Below the pieces are notes generated by a model. The model was not told the origin of the DNA and made no database searches. It worked only from the letters and a program-made list of their open reading frames with translations. Position numbers and translations under genes: made by a program. 11,449 bases of DNA from assembly GCA_020853835.1 (NCBI GenBank), contig JADYYC010000412.1, positions 1 to 11,449 on the forward strand. Reading direction: 5' to 3'. Shown here piece by piece: positions 1 through 8,017 of this stretch. Numbering within the stretch: the first letter of the stretch is position 1; every line of letters starts with the position of its first letter. This DNA is from Anaerolineales bacterium (GTDB taxonomy: Bacteria; Chloroflexota; Anaerolineae; Anaerolineales; UBA4823).

Positions 1-1707
1 GCGATCTTTGTGCGGATCGCCGACCTGCTCGAGATCAAAGGCGAGGTGATCTATAAGATCCTGGCCTATCGCAAAGCCGCGGACAGCCTGGAAAACCTGG
101 CGCGCCCCGCGGCCGATTACTGGCAGGAAGGCAAGCTGACCGATATCCCCGGGGTGGGCAAAGCGATCGCGGAGAAAATCGATGAGCTCTACCTCACCGG
201 CCGGCTGGGCTTTTTGGAGCGGTTGGAGGAGGAGGTCCCGGCGACGCTGGCGGATTTGCTCAAGGTGCCCGACCTGGGGCCGAAGAAGATCGCCCTCTTC
301 TGGAAAAAACTCGGCGTCACAAACCTGCAGGAACTGGAAGCGGCCGCCCGAGCCGGGAAAATCCGGCGCCTGCCGGGCATGGGCGAAAAATCAGAAGCGC
401 GCCTGCTGGCTGGGATCGAGACGCTATCGCGCCGTTCCGACCGCATACCGATTGGCAAGGCCTGGCCCTACGCCCAGAAGCTGGCTGAGTTCCTGCGCGG
501 GGCGCCGGGCGTGCAGCAAGTCGAGGTAGCGGGCAGCCTGCGCCGCATGCGCTCCACCGTCGGCGACATCGACATGCTGGCAGCTGCGGATGATTCCGAG
601 CCGATCATGCAAGCCTTCATAAACCACCCGGATGTGGCGCGCGTGCTCGGACGGGGGGAGACCAAAGCGAGCGTCGAATTCCGCGACAACATGAACGCTC
701 AACTCTGGGTGCATCCGCCGGCGCGCTTTGGGACCGCCCTGCAATACGCCACCGGATCGAAGGATCACAGCGTGCGCCTGCGCGAACTGGCGCTGAAACG
801 CGACCTATCGCTCTCCGAGCAATCGTTCCTGCGCGAAGACGGGTCTGAACTGCTCTGCGCCACCGAAGAAGAGGTGTATGCAACCCTGGGGATGCCCTGG
901 ATACCGCCAGAGCTGCGCGAAGACCGGGGTGAAATAGAGGCGGCATTGAAGGGGGCTCTGCCGAACTTGATCCAGCGCAGCGACATACTCGCCGAACTGC
1001 ACACGCACACCACCTGGAGCGACGGCCGCCTTTCAGTGCGCCAGATGGCCGAAGCCGCCATCCAGCGCGGCTTGAAAATCCTCGCCATCACCGACCATTC
1101 CGCGAGCCTGGGGGTGGCAAATGGGCTTTCGGTCGAGGAGATCGTGACGCAGCGCGAGGAGATTCGGGAGGTTCAAAAGGAACTGGGCGATGCGATCCGC
1201 CTGCTCCAGGGCTGCGAGGTCGAGATCCGCGCCAACGGATCGCTGGACTTCCCCGACGAAGTGCTTGCACAACTCGACATCGTGATCGCGGCCCTGCACG
1301 TCAGCCTGAGGCAGCCGCGCCAGCAGGTTACCGAGCGCGCGCTCAACGCCATCCGCAACCCGCACGTGGACATCCTGGCTCACCCGACCGGGCGGATGAT
1401 CCCCGACCGCGAAGGGGCCGACCTGGACATGGAAGCGCTCCTGGAGGCTGCCGCTGAACATCGGGTGGCGCTCGAAATCAACGCCCATCCAGCCCGGCTG
1501 GATCTGGAAGACATCTACGCCCGCCGGGCGGTCGAAAAGGGGGTTTTGCTGGCGATCAATACCGACGCCCACAGCGAGACGGACTTCGACCTGCTCCATT
1601 TCGGGCTCGCCACGGCCCGGCGCGGCTGGGTCGAACCGGCCTCGGTCATCAACACCTGGCAGCCCGAGCGTTTGCTGAGCTGGCTAGAAAAAAATCCTCC
1701 AAAATAA
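1..1707 (+). CDS. polX: PolX family DNA polymerase / PHP-domain 3'-5' exonuclease, 5'-truncated by window edge
   Basis: Family X DNA polymerase fused to a PHP metallo-nuclease, expected to act in gap filling and end processing during base-excision or end-joining repair in the cytoplasm. The frame is open from base 1 and the first codons (AIFVRIADLLEIKG) match the inside of the usual PolX N-terminus. About 6-10 residues are therefore missing, and the GTG at base 10 is probably not the start. Counting the first visible codon as 1: helix-hairpin-helix segments at about 45-140 (DIPGVGKAIAEKI, RLPGMGEKSE); polymerase palm motif GSLRRMRSTVGDID with Asp189 and Asp191; TGSKDH near 252; PHP motifs HTH (334, 336), ITDH (365-366), CEVE (406-408), His433, HPTGR (461) and NTDAH (522-524), all present. 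The residue aligned with the third catalytic Asp of the polymerase site is Gln234. About 568 residues are visible, normal for bacterial PolX. The family call is firm; polymerase activity is doubtful. Confidence 0.95.
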   Translation, partial: AIFVRIADLLEIKGEVIYKILAYRKAADSLENLARPAADYWQEGKLTDIPGVGKAIAEKIDELYLTGRLGFLERLEEEVPATLADLLKVPDLGPKKIALFWKKLGVTNLQELEAAARAGKIRRLPGMGEKSEARLLAGIETLSRRSDRIPIGKAWPYAQKLAEFLRGAPGVQQVEVAGSLRRMRSTVGDIDMLAAADDSEPIMQAFINHPDVARVLGRGETKASVEFRDNMNAQLWVHPPARFGTALQYATGSKDHSVRLRELALKRDLSLSEQSFLREDGSELLCATEEEVYATLGMPWIPPELREDRGEIEAALKGALPNLIQRSDILAELHTHTTWSDGRLSVRQMAEAAIQRGLKILAITDHSASLGVANGLSVEEIVTQREEIREVQKELGDAIRLLQGCEVEIRANGSLDFPDEVLAQLDIVIAALHVSLRQPRQQVTERALNAIRNPHVDILAHPTGRMIPDREGADLDMEALLEAAAEHRVALEINAHPARLDLEDIYARRAVEKGVLLAINTDAHSETDFDLLHFGLATARRGWVEPASVINTWQPERLLSWLEKNPPK

Positions 1708-1711
1708 GGTA

Positions 1712-1739
1712 TTGCGTGTAATAAAATTTGAATTATAAT
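1712..1739 (+). promoter_or_regulatory. Sigma70-type promoter for the secreted repeat protein
   Basis: TTGCGT at 1712-1717, a 16-base spacer, then a perfect TATAAT at 1734-1739, inside an AT-rich gap after the polX stop. The predicted transcription start, about 7 bases after the -10 box, falls on or beside the GTG at 1746, so the mRNA would have essentially no leader. The -10 box is consensus; the -35 box matches only partly. Confidence 0.55.
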
Positions 1740-1745
1740 AGGGGT

Positions 1746-2717
1746 GTGAGCAGGCGTTTTGTAGCTTCTTTCCTCCTGCTGCTCCTGATCACATTCGGCA
1801 GCGGCGGCTGGCGTAACAGCTTGGCTCAATCGGGCGGGGGAAAATATTTCGAAGAAACACGCCACTGGGTGCGGGGTGAATTCCTCATCAAGTATAGTTC
1901 AGCGCCCGACCCACTCAGGCTTTTCGGTTATCCCATTACCCCGGCATTCCTGGACAAGACGACCAATCAGGTCATCCAATACTTTCAAAAAGCGCGCTTT
2001 GAGCTGCACCCCGAGGCGCCCCCCGGAGAGCAGGTGCAGTTGTCGCAGTTGGGCAACTTCCTCTACGAGCCGGGCTTGCCCCTTTCCAGCTTCGACAACT
2101 CGCCTACGTGCCGCAACTTCGGCACCGAGTACAACGTCTGCATGGCCTTCGTCGAGTTTTACATCCAGAACGGCGGCGAGGCGCAGTTTGGGAAACCGAT
2201 CTCCGGGCTCGAACTTCAGAATAAACGCATGGTGCAGTACTTCGAGAACGCCCGCTTCGAATGGCGCTCGGATTACCCGCCTGGGATGAGGGTGGCGTTA
2301 GGAGACCTGGGGAGCGAGCATTTCTACAAAGTCGGATATGACCGGGCGCTGCTGCTCGCCGAGCCGACGGAATTCACAGCCGAGAAATCCACGGCCGCCA
2401 AAGGCGTCCTCGGCTTGAAGGTGCGCGCATACCCCCTCCAGGCGGTCACGTCGCTCAACGGCACCCAATCGATTTACATCGTCGTGCAGGATCAGAGCCT
2501 GCTGCCGGTGGAGGGTGTGCAAATCACGCTGGATGTGCGCACGCCCGATGGGAAACAGAGCCTCTACATCGTCCGCCAGCGCACCAACGCGGCTGGCATG
2601 ACCCAGTCCAGCTTCCCCTTTGCGCTCGATTCGGTCGGCATCGTCCAGGTCAACGTCACCGCAACCTACAAAGACCTGCAAGCAAAAACCACCACTTCCT
2701 TCCGCGCCTGGTGGTAA
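1746..2717 (+). CDS. Secreted protein with two FGxPI/QYFxxARFE repeats and a C-terminal Ig-like region
   Basis: Exported protein of unknown function. I chose GTG 1746 (323 residues) over TTG 1728, because the TTG lies upstream of the TATAAT box and the GTG sits where transcription should begin. It starts with Arg-Arg, a Leu-rich hydrophobic core (FLLLLLITF) and a likely cleavage site after SLA, which is a classical signal peptide. The mature part has two copies of a motif about 88 residues apart: FGYPI (60) with VIQYFQKARFE (76), and FGKPI (148) with VQYFENARFEW (163). Each is followed by a Pro-Gly and Leu-Gly stretch. Similar repeats, related in look to LGFP repeats, occur in envelope proteins. 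From about residue 205 the chain is beta-rich and ends in a region resembling a bacterial Ig-like (Big/invasin-type) domain (VEGVQITLDVRTPDG, TNAAGMTQ), so cell-surface binding is a reasonable inference. The gene converges on the TPR gene with one base between stop codons. Confidence 0.75.
   Translation: MSRRFVASFLLLLLITFGSGGWRNSLAQSGGGKYFEETRHWVRGEFLIKYSSAPDPLRLFGYPITPAFLDKTTNQVIQYFQKARFELHPEAPPGEQVQLSQLGNFLYEPGLPLSSFDNSPTCRNFGTEYNVCMAFVEFYIQNGGEAQFGKPISGLELQNKRMVQYFENARFEWRSDYPPGMRVALGDLGSEHFYKVGYDRALLLAEPTEFTAEKSTAAKGVLGLKVRAYPLQAVTSLNGTQSIYIVVQDQSLLPVEGVQITLDVRTPDGKQSLYIVRQRTNAAGMTQSSFPFALDSVGIVQVNVTATYKDLQAKTTTSFRAWW
2684..2715 (-). terminator. Putative intrinsic terminator of the TPR gene, inside the convergent gene's 3' end
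   Basis: Read on the minus strand, a 7-bp stem ACCACCA/TGGTGGT (arms 2709-2715 and 2688-2694) with a 14-base loop is followed directly by TTTTT. It lies just past the TPR stop codon, but within the last codons of the secreted repeat gene, so the coding sequence and the terminator share bases. The stem is short and the loop is long, so strength is uncertain. Confidence 0.45.
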
Positions 2718-2718
2718 C

Positions 2719-5052
2719 TCACGTTTTCTGCCGCAACTGAGCTAACAGCGTAAGGTATTCGTCTTGGTTAGGGGGCGACAGGGCGATGATCTTTTCGATG
2801 GCCTGGATGGCTCCAGCCCGGTCGCCGGACTGTAGCAGCGCCTCACCGATCTCATCCAACTGGCCGATCGCTTCGCCCGGCATTCCCGCGCTGACAAGCG
2901 CATCTGCAAACCTGCGCCGCACCGGAATGCTTTGCGGATACTCGCTTACCAGGTTCTCCATAAAGCCCAACAACTTTTTGTTCTTACCGCTGCCGGCCAG
3001 GTAGGCCAGATAGTTGTCCAGCTCGGCCAGGGCCTGTGGTTCCTGTCCGAGGCGAAAGCTAAGCTGGATGATTTGCAGGCGGGCTTCTTCATCTTCGGGC
3101 TGGAGGGTGCGGATCTGTTCCAAAATGCGCAGCCCCTGGCGCCAGTCCAGGCTTTGCATGTCAATATCCGCGATGCGGTGGAGCAGCTTGACTTTCAGGT
3201 AGCGGTCTACATTGGCCTGCTGGGCTGCTTTGTATGCCTCCAGGAAAGTGTTGCGGGCGTTTCCCAGATCGGCCATGCTGTAATACACGTCGGCCAGATG
3301 AACGTATTCATCGATCGCGTTCTCGACCTGACCAAACGCAATGAGCTGCTCGATGAGCTTGTTGCGCGCGGACAGGTCCGCGGGGGCTAACTCGACCACT
3401 TTGCGCGAATACTGGATCGCCTGCTGCGTCTCACCGCGAGAGCCATAGGCGCGCGAGATCACGCGATACTTTGCAACCGCGCTCTCATAATCGGCCTTTT
3501 TCACCAGCATATCGCCCATCAGTGAATGCAAGGGCAGGTAGGTGGGCGTTTGCTCGAGGGCGAAATAGGCCTCTTCCATCGCTGAATGGTACAACCCGGC
3601 TTCCATCATCTCGTAAATGCGCGAGACGGATTCGATCACCTGTCCGCTGCGCGATTCGGTCATCACTTCCGCCAGCGGGATCAGCGGGCCGCCCTCGACA
3701 AAGCCGGGAAGCTGCTGACGGGCGCGCTTGATCTGCTCATGCCAATCGGCCCGGGCCAGCATTTCATGCACGTTATCGCACAACCGCTCCTGAGCCTGCG
3801 CATCCTTCTGCTTGCGATGCGACTCCAGCAGCAGCTCATAAAGCTGGGAAAGCGCGTCAACCTGATCGATCGGGGCGATCTGCAAGTCCGCGAGCTTCAA
3901 AGCCTGCAGGTATTCAAAAGAGGCGTCGCGGATCTGGCCCTTCTTCCTGAACATATCGCCTAGCAAGATGCGCGAGCCGAGCGCGAAATCGGCGTTTTTG
4001 ACCGCGTTTTGCAGGCTCCGGATGGCGCTATCGAAGCGCCCGATCTGGGCATAGAGATATCCCAGGTCGAAAGAAACCGCCGAATGATCCAGCCCGAGCT
4101 CCTGCGCACGTTGGAGCTCGTCAGCGGCCTGTCCATACTCGCCGCGCGCTTGCAGGTCCACCACCTGCGAAAGGTGGAGCAACATGCGGGGCCGGTCCTG
4201 CGGTTTGGCGAGGGCGACCGAGACGCTCGAAACAAGAGCCTGAAACCCCTTTCGCTCGGCTGCCGGCCTGGCCGAGGCCTCGTTGGTTTCCTCCTCGATC
4301 TCGAACAGCATGCCGGCCAACATCGTGAGCGCCTTCTGGCAGGCCTGGGAAACCGGATCGAGCGCCGGCTGGTCGGAAACGCGAGGGGCCTGGAGCTGGC
4401 GCACCTGGGACATGCGCAGCGGGGCGGTCCCACCGCGCGGCCGCGCCGGTTTTGGCAACGGCTTGAAATCATTGATCAGGCTGAGGTAATACTCCGCTTC
4501 CTGGCTGTTTGGGTTGATCCGCAGCGCCTGCTCGATCGCCAAGCGCGCCTTCTCCATGCTCCCCCCGGCCTGCAAGGCGCTGGCCGAAGCCAGATACTCC
4601 ACAATCGCCTTCGAGCTTTCGCCCATTTTTTCGTACACCATCGCCAGCCGCGAATGAGCCTGCACGTTTTCGGGGTCTAAGCGGGTGACGCGCTCCCAGT
4701 TTTCAATTGCCTTCGGGACGTCCTTGTTCTTGAGATACAGTTCGGCCGCCCGCAGCGCCGCCTGAGCCGCCAGGTCGAGGCTGCCCAGCCTTTCACACAG
4801 TTGGGCGATCTTTTCCAGCGGCAGCGGGTCTTCGGGGGTGACCTTGGCCGCTTTCTGATAGCAGCGCAGCGCGCCCTCAAAGTCTTGCAGCTCGATCAGC
4901 GCCAACCCCAGGCTGGTTAACGCCTGTGGATTGTCATCCGAAAGCTCGAGCGCCTTGCGGTAAAAAGCCGCCGCCCGGTCCCAGTTTTGATCCCAGGCCT
5001 CGGAGTGACCCTGATTCATTGCCCTTTGAAAAGCATCAGGTCGATTTGCCAT
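2719..5052 (-). CDS. Large cytoplasmic tetratricopeptide-repeat (TPR) protein
   Basis: A 777-residue helical repeat protein with no signal peptide or membrane segment, probably a cytoplasmic scaffold or protein-interaction platform; no enzymatic domain is visible. TPR-like helices run from about residue 10 to 190 (for example AAAFYRKALELSDDNPQAL, then AIENWERVTRLDPENV). A Pro/Arg-rich linker follows at about 195-225 and an acidic stretch (FEIEEETNE) at about 250. More TPRs run from about 290 to 400 and from about 480 to the C-terminus (AIQYSRKVVELAPADLSA, AIQAIEKIIALSP). The ATG at 5050-5052 has a GAGAGG ribosome site 5 bases upstream and a perfect TATAAT (complement of 5075-5080) about 22 bases upstream, without a clear -35 box. 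It lies 39 bases downstream of polA on the same strand, so it may be read both from polA and from its own promoter. Function is unknown. The TPR call is firm. Confidence 0.85.
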   Translation of the reverse strand: MANRPDAFQRAMNQGHSEAWDQNWDRAAAFYRKALELSDDNPQALTSLGLALIELQDFEGALRCYQKAAKVTPEDPLPLEKIAQLCERLGSLDLAAQAALRAAELYLKNKDVPKAIENWERVTRLDPENVQAHSRLAMVYEKMGESSKAIVEYLASASALQAGGSMEKARLAIEQALRINPNSQEAEYYLSLINDFKPLPKPARPRGGTAPLRMSQVRQLQAPRVSDQPALDPVSQACQKALTMLAGMLFEIEEETNEASARPAAERKGFQALVSSVSVALAKPQDRPRMLLHLSQVVDLQARGEYGQAADELQRAQELGLDHSAVSFDLGYLYAQIGRFDSAIRSLQNAVKNADFALGSRILLGDMFRKKGQIRDASFEYLQALKLADLQIAPIDQVDALSQLYELLLESHRKQKDAQAQERLCDNVHEMLARADWHEQIKRARQQLPGFVEGGPLIPLAEVMTESRSGQVIESVSRIYEMMEAGLYHSAMEEAYFALEQTPTYLPLHSLMGDMLVKKADYESAVAKYRVISRAYGSRGETQQAIQYSRKVVELAPADLSARNKLIEQLIAFGQVENAIDEYVHLADVYYSMADLGNARNTFLEAYKAAQQANVDRYLKVKLLHRIADIDMQSLDWRQGLRILEQIRTLQPEDEEARLQIIQLSFRLGQEPQALAELDNYLAYLAGSGKNKKLLGFMENLVSEYPQSIPVRRRFADALVSAGMPGEAIGQLDEIGEALLQSGDRAGAIQAIEKIIALSPPNQDEYLTLLAQLRQKT

Positions 5053-5074
5053 ACCAACCTCTCATCCAGGGGGC

Positions 5075-5080
5075 ATTATA
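5075..5080 (-). promoter_or_regulatory. TATAAT -10-like box before the TPR gene
   Basis: The minus strand reads TATAAT between the polA stop and the TPR start. A start near 5068 would leave a leader of about 16 bases that just holds the GAGAGG site (5058-5063). No TTGACA-like hexamer is found 16-18 bases upstream, so this could be a weak or extended promoter, or chance. Confidence 0.35.
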
Positions 5081-5091
5081 TACCAAATCAT

Positions 5092-7896
5092 CTAAGGCGC
5101 TTGCTTCTCCATGTCGCCCCAGTCGGGACCGGTCCGCGCCTCGGTTGTAAGCGGGACTTTGAGCTTGAAGGCCTCGCCCATGACTTTGCTCACCAGGGCG
5201 GCGGTCTCGCGGGCCTCTGCTTTGGGGCACTCCAGCACCAGCTCATCGTGTACCTGGAGGATCATGTATCCTGAGAGACCCGCCCCCTGCAGGGCTGAAG
5301 GCAAACGCAGCATGGCAATTTTCATGATGTCCGCCGCCGTCCCCTGGATGGGCGCGTTGATCGCTTCGCGCTCTTCGCGGTTGCGCTGGCTGAAATTAGC
5401 CGTTTTCAAGCCGGGGAAATAGCGCCGCCGCCCGAGCAAAGTCTCCACAAAGCCGCGCTCGGCTGCCAGCCGCCGCATCTCGTCCAGGTAGCTTTTCACC
5501 CCGGGGAATTGAGCAAAATAAGCCTTGACGAAGTTCTCTGCCTCGGCCAGGGTGAGATCGGTATAGCGCGTCAACCCAAATGGGCTCATGCCGTAGATCA
5601 AGCCAAAATTGATCGCTTTTGCCCGGCGGCGCTGATCGCCCGTAACCGCTTCGAGCGGGACGCCATAAATGGCGGCGGCGGTGGCGGCGTGGATGTCCTG
5701 CCCGGCCCAGAACGCTTCCAGCATGGCCTGGTCTTCAGCCATATGAGCCACGATGCGCAATTCGATCTGCGAGTAATCCACGCCCACGAGCAGCTTTCCC
5801 GGCGCGGCGACGAACGCCCGGCGCACCTTCCGCCCCAGTTCGGAGCGAATGGGGATGTTCTGCAGATTGGGGTCCGACGAGGCGAGCCGTCCGGTGACCG
5901 AGCCGGTCTGGTTGAACGACGTATGCACGCGCCCGGTGACGGGATCCACCTGCGCCGGCAGCGCATCCAGGTAGGTCGATTTCAGCTTGGAGAGCTCGCG
6001 ATACTCCAACACCCAGTCCACGACGGGGTGCTGCCCGCGCAAATTTTCCAGCACACCGGCCGAGGTGGAGTAAAACCCGCTCGCCGTCTTCTGGGTTCGA
6101 TCAGGCGGCTCGATCTTGAGGCGCTCGAACAGCGCCGTCGAGAGCTGCTGGGGTGAATTCAGGTTAAACTTCTCGCCCACTTCGCGGCAAATCCGGTCAT
6201 CGATCTCCAACAGGCGTTCGCTCAACTCGCCCGACATCTCCCGGAGGAAGCGCACGTCCAGCGCCACGCCGGTCATTTCCATGTCTGCCAGCACCGGCGC
6301 CAGCGGCATCTCCAGGTCGTGAAACAGCTTTGCGGCGTGTTTTTGCTCCAGTTCCTGGGCGAGCTCGGGTTCGAGCATCAAGACCGCCCGGACGTCCAGC
6401 GCGGCGTAATCCGCCGCGGCTTGGACGGGCACCTGAGCCATGCTGATCTGGCTGCGCCCTTTGCCGATTAGCTCCTCAATATTGGTCATGCGGAAACCCT
6501 TGCGGACCCAGGCGAGGTTCTTCAACCCCAGGTTGTGCGAGGCCGGGTCGGTCAGCCACTCGGCGATCATAGTATCAAAGCTGAGCGGCGCAACCTGCAA
6601 GCCGTTCCGGCACAGGATCACATAATCATATTTGAGGTTGTGACCGCTCTTGCGAATTGCGGGGTCGGTCAGCGGCCCTCGCAGCGCCTCCAGAACGCTT
6701 TCGAGCGGGAGTTGTTTGCCGTCCGCCCCCCGGTGGCCAAGCGGGATGTAAACCCCTTCGTCGGGGCTGGTGGCGAGGGCGATCCCCACCAGTTCGGCCT
6801 GCATCTGGTCGGTCGAGGTCGTTTCAGTGTCAAACGCGATCTCATCCGCTTCGGACAAGCGGCGAACCAGCTCCGCCAGCTTTTCGGGCGTGTCGATCAC
6901 CGGCGCGGCTGGGGCCTGGCTGCCGCTCACCCTGACCGCCGGGCCTGCGGCTGCGGCGCTCGTCCCGCCAAACAGGTCGAGCTGTTCGCCTTTGGCCGAC
7001 CTCGGTTGACCGGAGGCGCCCGTAAGCGCGGCCAGGCGGGTCATCAGCGTGCGAAACTCGAGCTCGCGAAACAGGCCTTCAACCTTCTCGACATCAAAGG
7101 CGGAGGTGTGAGCCTGTTCGAGGTCGAGCGGGATGTCGAGGTTCGTCACGATCAGAGCCAGTTTGTAGCTCAAATAGGCGGTTTCCCGGCCGGCTTCGAG
7201 CTTTTTCCTCACGCCGGCTGGGGCCTCGTCCAGATGGGCGTAGACGCCGTCCAGAGTGTCGAAACTTTTCAAAAGGTTGACCGCCGTCTTCTCGCCGATC
7301 CCGGCCACGCCGGGGATGTTGTCGGATTTATCCCCCACCAACGCCTTGAAATCGACCACCTGATCGGGGCGCACGCCCAGGTAGGCTTCCACGTCTTCGG
7401 GCAGGTAGTCTTTCGAGTCAGACAGGCTCTTGCCAGGCAAGCTCACGATCACCCGGGGGCTGACCAACTGGAGCAGGTCGCGGTCGCCGGTGATGATCTT
7501 GACGCCCAGGCCCTGTTCGACCGCGGCGCGCGCCGCCGAGCCAAGCACATCATCGGCTTCGTAGCCTTCGAGCTCGAGGCGCGGGATGTTGAAAACATCC
7601 ACGATCTGGCGGATGCGCTCGATCTGCACCCGCAGATCATCGGGCATCTTCTCGCGCGTCCCCTTGTAAGCGGGGAACAGGTCATCGCGAAAGGTGCGCC
7701 CGGTGTCGAACGCCACAGCCAGGTATTCAGGCTTTTCTTGTTCAAGAAGGCGGAGCAAGACGCTCGTGAACCCGAACACCCCGGCAGTTGGCTCGCCGCT
7801 GTGCGTGCGGAACCCCGTGCCCGAGCCGCTGGTCAGGGCAAAATAGGTCCGGTAAGCCAGCGCGTGGCCATCAATCAGATAAAGCACAGGCGGCAT
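5092..7896 (-). CDS. polA: DNA polymerase I with 5' nuclease, 3'-5' exonuclease and polymerase domains
   Basis: Complete 934-residue Pol I for Okazaki fragment maturation and excision repair. The 5'-nuclease domain (about 1-290) shows LIDGHALAYR, AFDTGRTFRDD, EGYEADDVLG, ITGDRDLLQL and VGDKSDNIPGVAGIGEKTA. The proofreading domain (about 335-520) keeps its acidic residues: FDTET (Asp356, Glu358), GHNLKYD and YAALD. The polymerase domain has motif A VDYSQIELR (Asp707), O-helix KAINFGLIYG with Phe764 (the position of E. coli Phe762, which disfavours dideoxynucleotides), and motif C VHDE (Asp884). Nothing essential is missing, so all three activities are predicted. The linker after the 5' nuclease contains QLDLF (305-309), a clamp-binding-type motif. 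ATG 7894-7896 has AAGGA six bases upstream and a TATATT -10-like box at the complement of 7916-7921. It is transcribed divergently from the secreted transglycosylase-like gene and followed at 39 bases by the TPR gene. Confidence 0.97.
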   Translation of the reverse strand: MPPVLYLIDGHALAYRTYFALTSGSGTGFRTHSGEPTAGVFGFTSVLLRLLEQEKPEYLAVAFDTGRTFRDDLFPAYKGTREKMPDDLRVQIERIRQIVDVFNIPRLELEGYEADDVLGSAARAAVEQGLGVKIITGDRDLLQLVSPRVIVSLPGKSLSDSKDYLPEDVEAYLGVRPDQVVDFKALVGDKSDNIPGVAGIGEKTAVNLLKSFDTLDGVYAHLDEAPAGVRKKLEAGRETAYLSYKLALIVTNLDIPLDLEQAHTSAFDVEKVEGLFRELEFRTLMTRLAALTGASGQPRSAKGEQLDLFGGTSAAAAGPAVRVSGSQAPAAPVIDTPEKLAELVRRLSEADEIAFDTETTSTDQMQAELVGIALATSPDEGVYIPLGHRGADGKQLPLESVLEALRGPLTDPAIRKSGHNLKYDYVILCRNGLQVAPLSFDTMIAEWLTDPASHNLGLKNLAWVRKGFRMTNIEELIGKGRSQISMAQVPVQAAADYAALDVRAVLMLEPELAQELEQKHAAKLFHDLEMPLAPVLADMEMTGVALDVRFLREMSGELSERLLEIDDRICREVGEKFNLNSPQQLSTALFERLKIEPPDRTQKTASGFYSTSAGVLENLRGQHPVVDWVLEYRELSKLKSTYLDALPAQVDPVTGRVHTSFNQTGSVTGRLASSDPNLQNIPIRSELGRKVRRAFVAAPGKLLVGVDYSQIELRIVAHMAEDQAMLEAFWAGQDIHAATAAAIYGVPLEAVTGDQRRRAKAINFGLIYGMSPFGLTRYTDLTLAEAENFVKAYFAQFPGVKSYLDEMRRLAAERGFVETLLGRRRYFPGLKTANFSQRNREEREAINAPIQGTAADIMKIAMLRLPSALQGAGLSGYMILQVHDELVLECPKAEARETAALVSKVMGEAFKLKVPLTTEARTGPDWGDMEKQAP

Positions 7897-7979
7897 TCGT
7901 CATCCTTCGAGCCAAAATATAGCTACAGTTTATCACGGCGGTTAGCAGCAAGCAAGCGCAGGTTCTTATCTACCCAGTG

Positions 7980-8008
7980 TTGACATTTGATGATGAACAT
8001 GTTATATC
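7980..8008 (+). promoter_or_regulatory. Strong sigma70-type promoter for the secreted Cys-rich gene
   Basis: Perfect TTGACA at 7980-7985, a 17-base spacer and TATATC at 8003-8008. The expected start (8014-8016) lies only 2-4 bases before the ATG at 8018, and no Shine-Dalgarno-like sequence precedes that ATG. It sits in the 121-base divergent region shared with polA. Confidence 0.7.
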
Positions 8009-8017
8009 TGCGTTAAG

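Noticed and set aside
10..12. GTG as the start of polX
   Set aside because: The three codons before it (Ala-Ile-Phe) continue the conserved PolX N-terminal helix, so the true start lies outside the window.
1728..1745. TTG start giving six extra N-terminal residues to the secreted repeat protein
   Set aside because: It lies upstream of the TATAAT box and lacks a ribosome site; the GTG at 1746 fits the promoter position and still gives a full signal peptide.
5281..7896. Possible loss of proofreading in PolA
   Set aside because: DTET, the Asp of GHNLKYD and the Asp of YAALD are all present, so the 3'-5' exonuclease site appears intact.
6535..7983. Open frame of 482 codons on the plus strand
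   Set aside because: It lies antisense to polA, which has every expected motif; the frame is a by-product of GC-rich codon use and has no recognisable domain.
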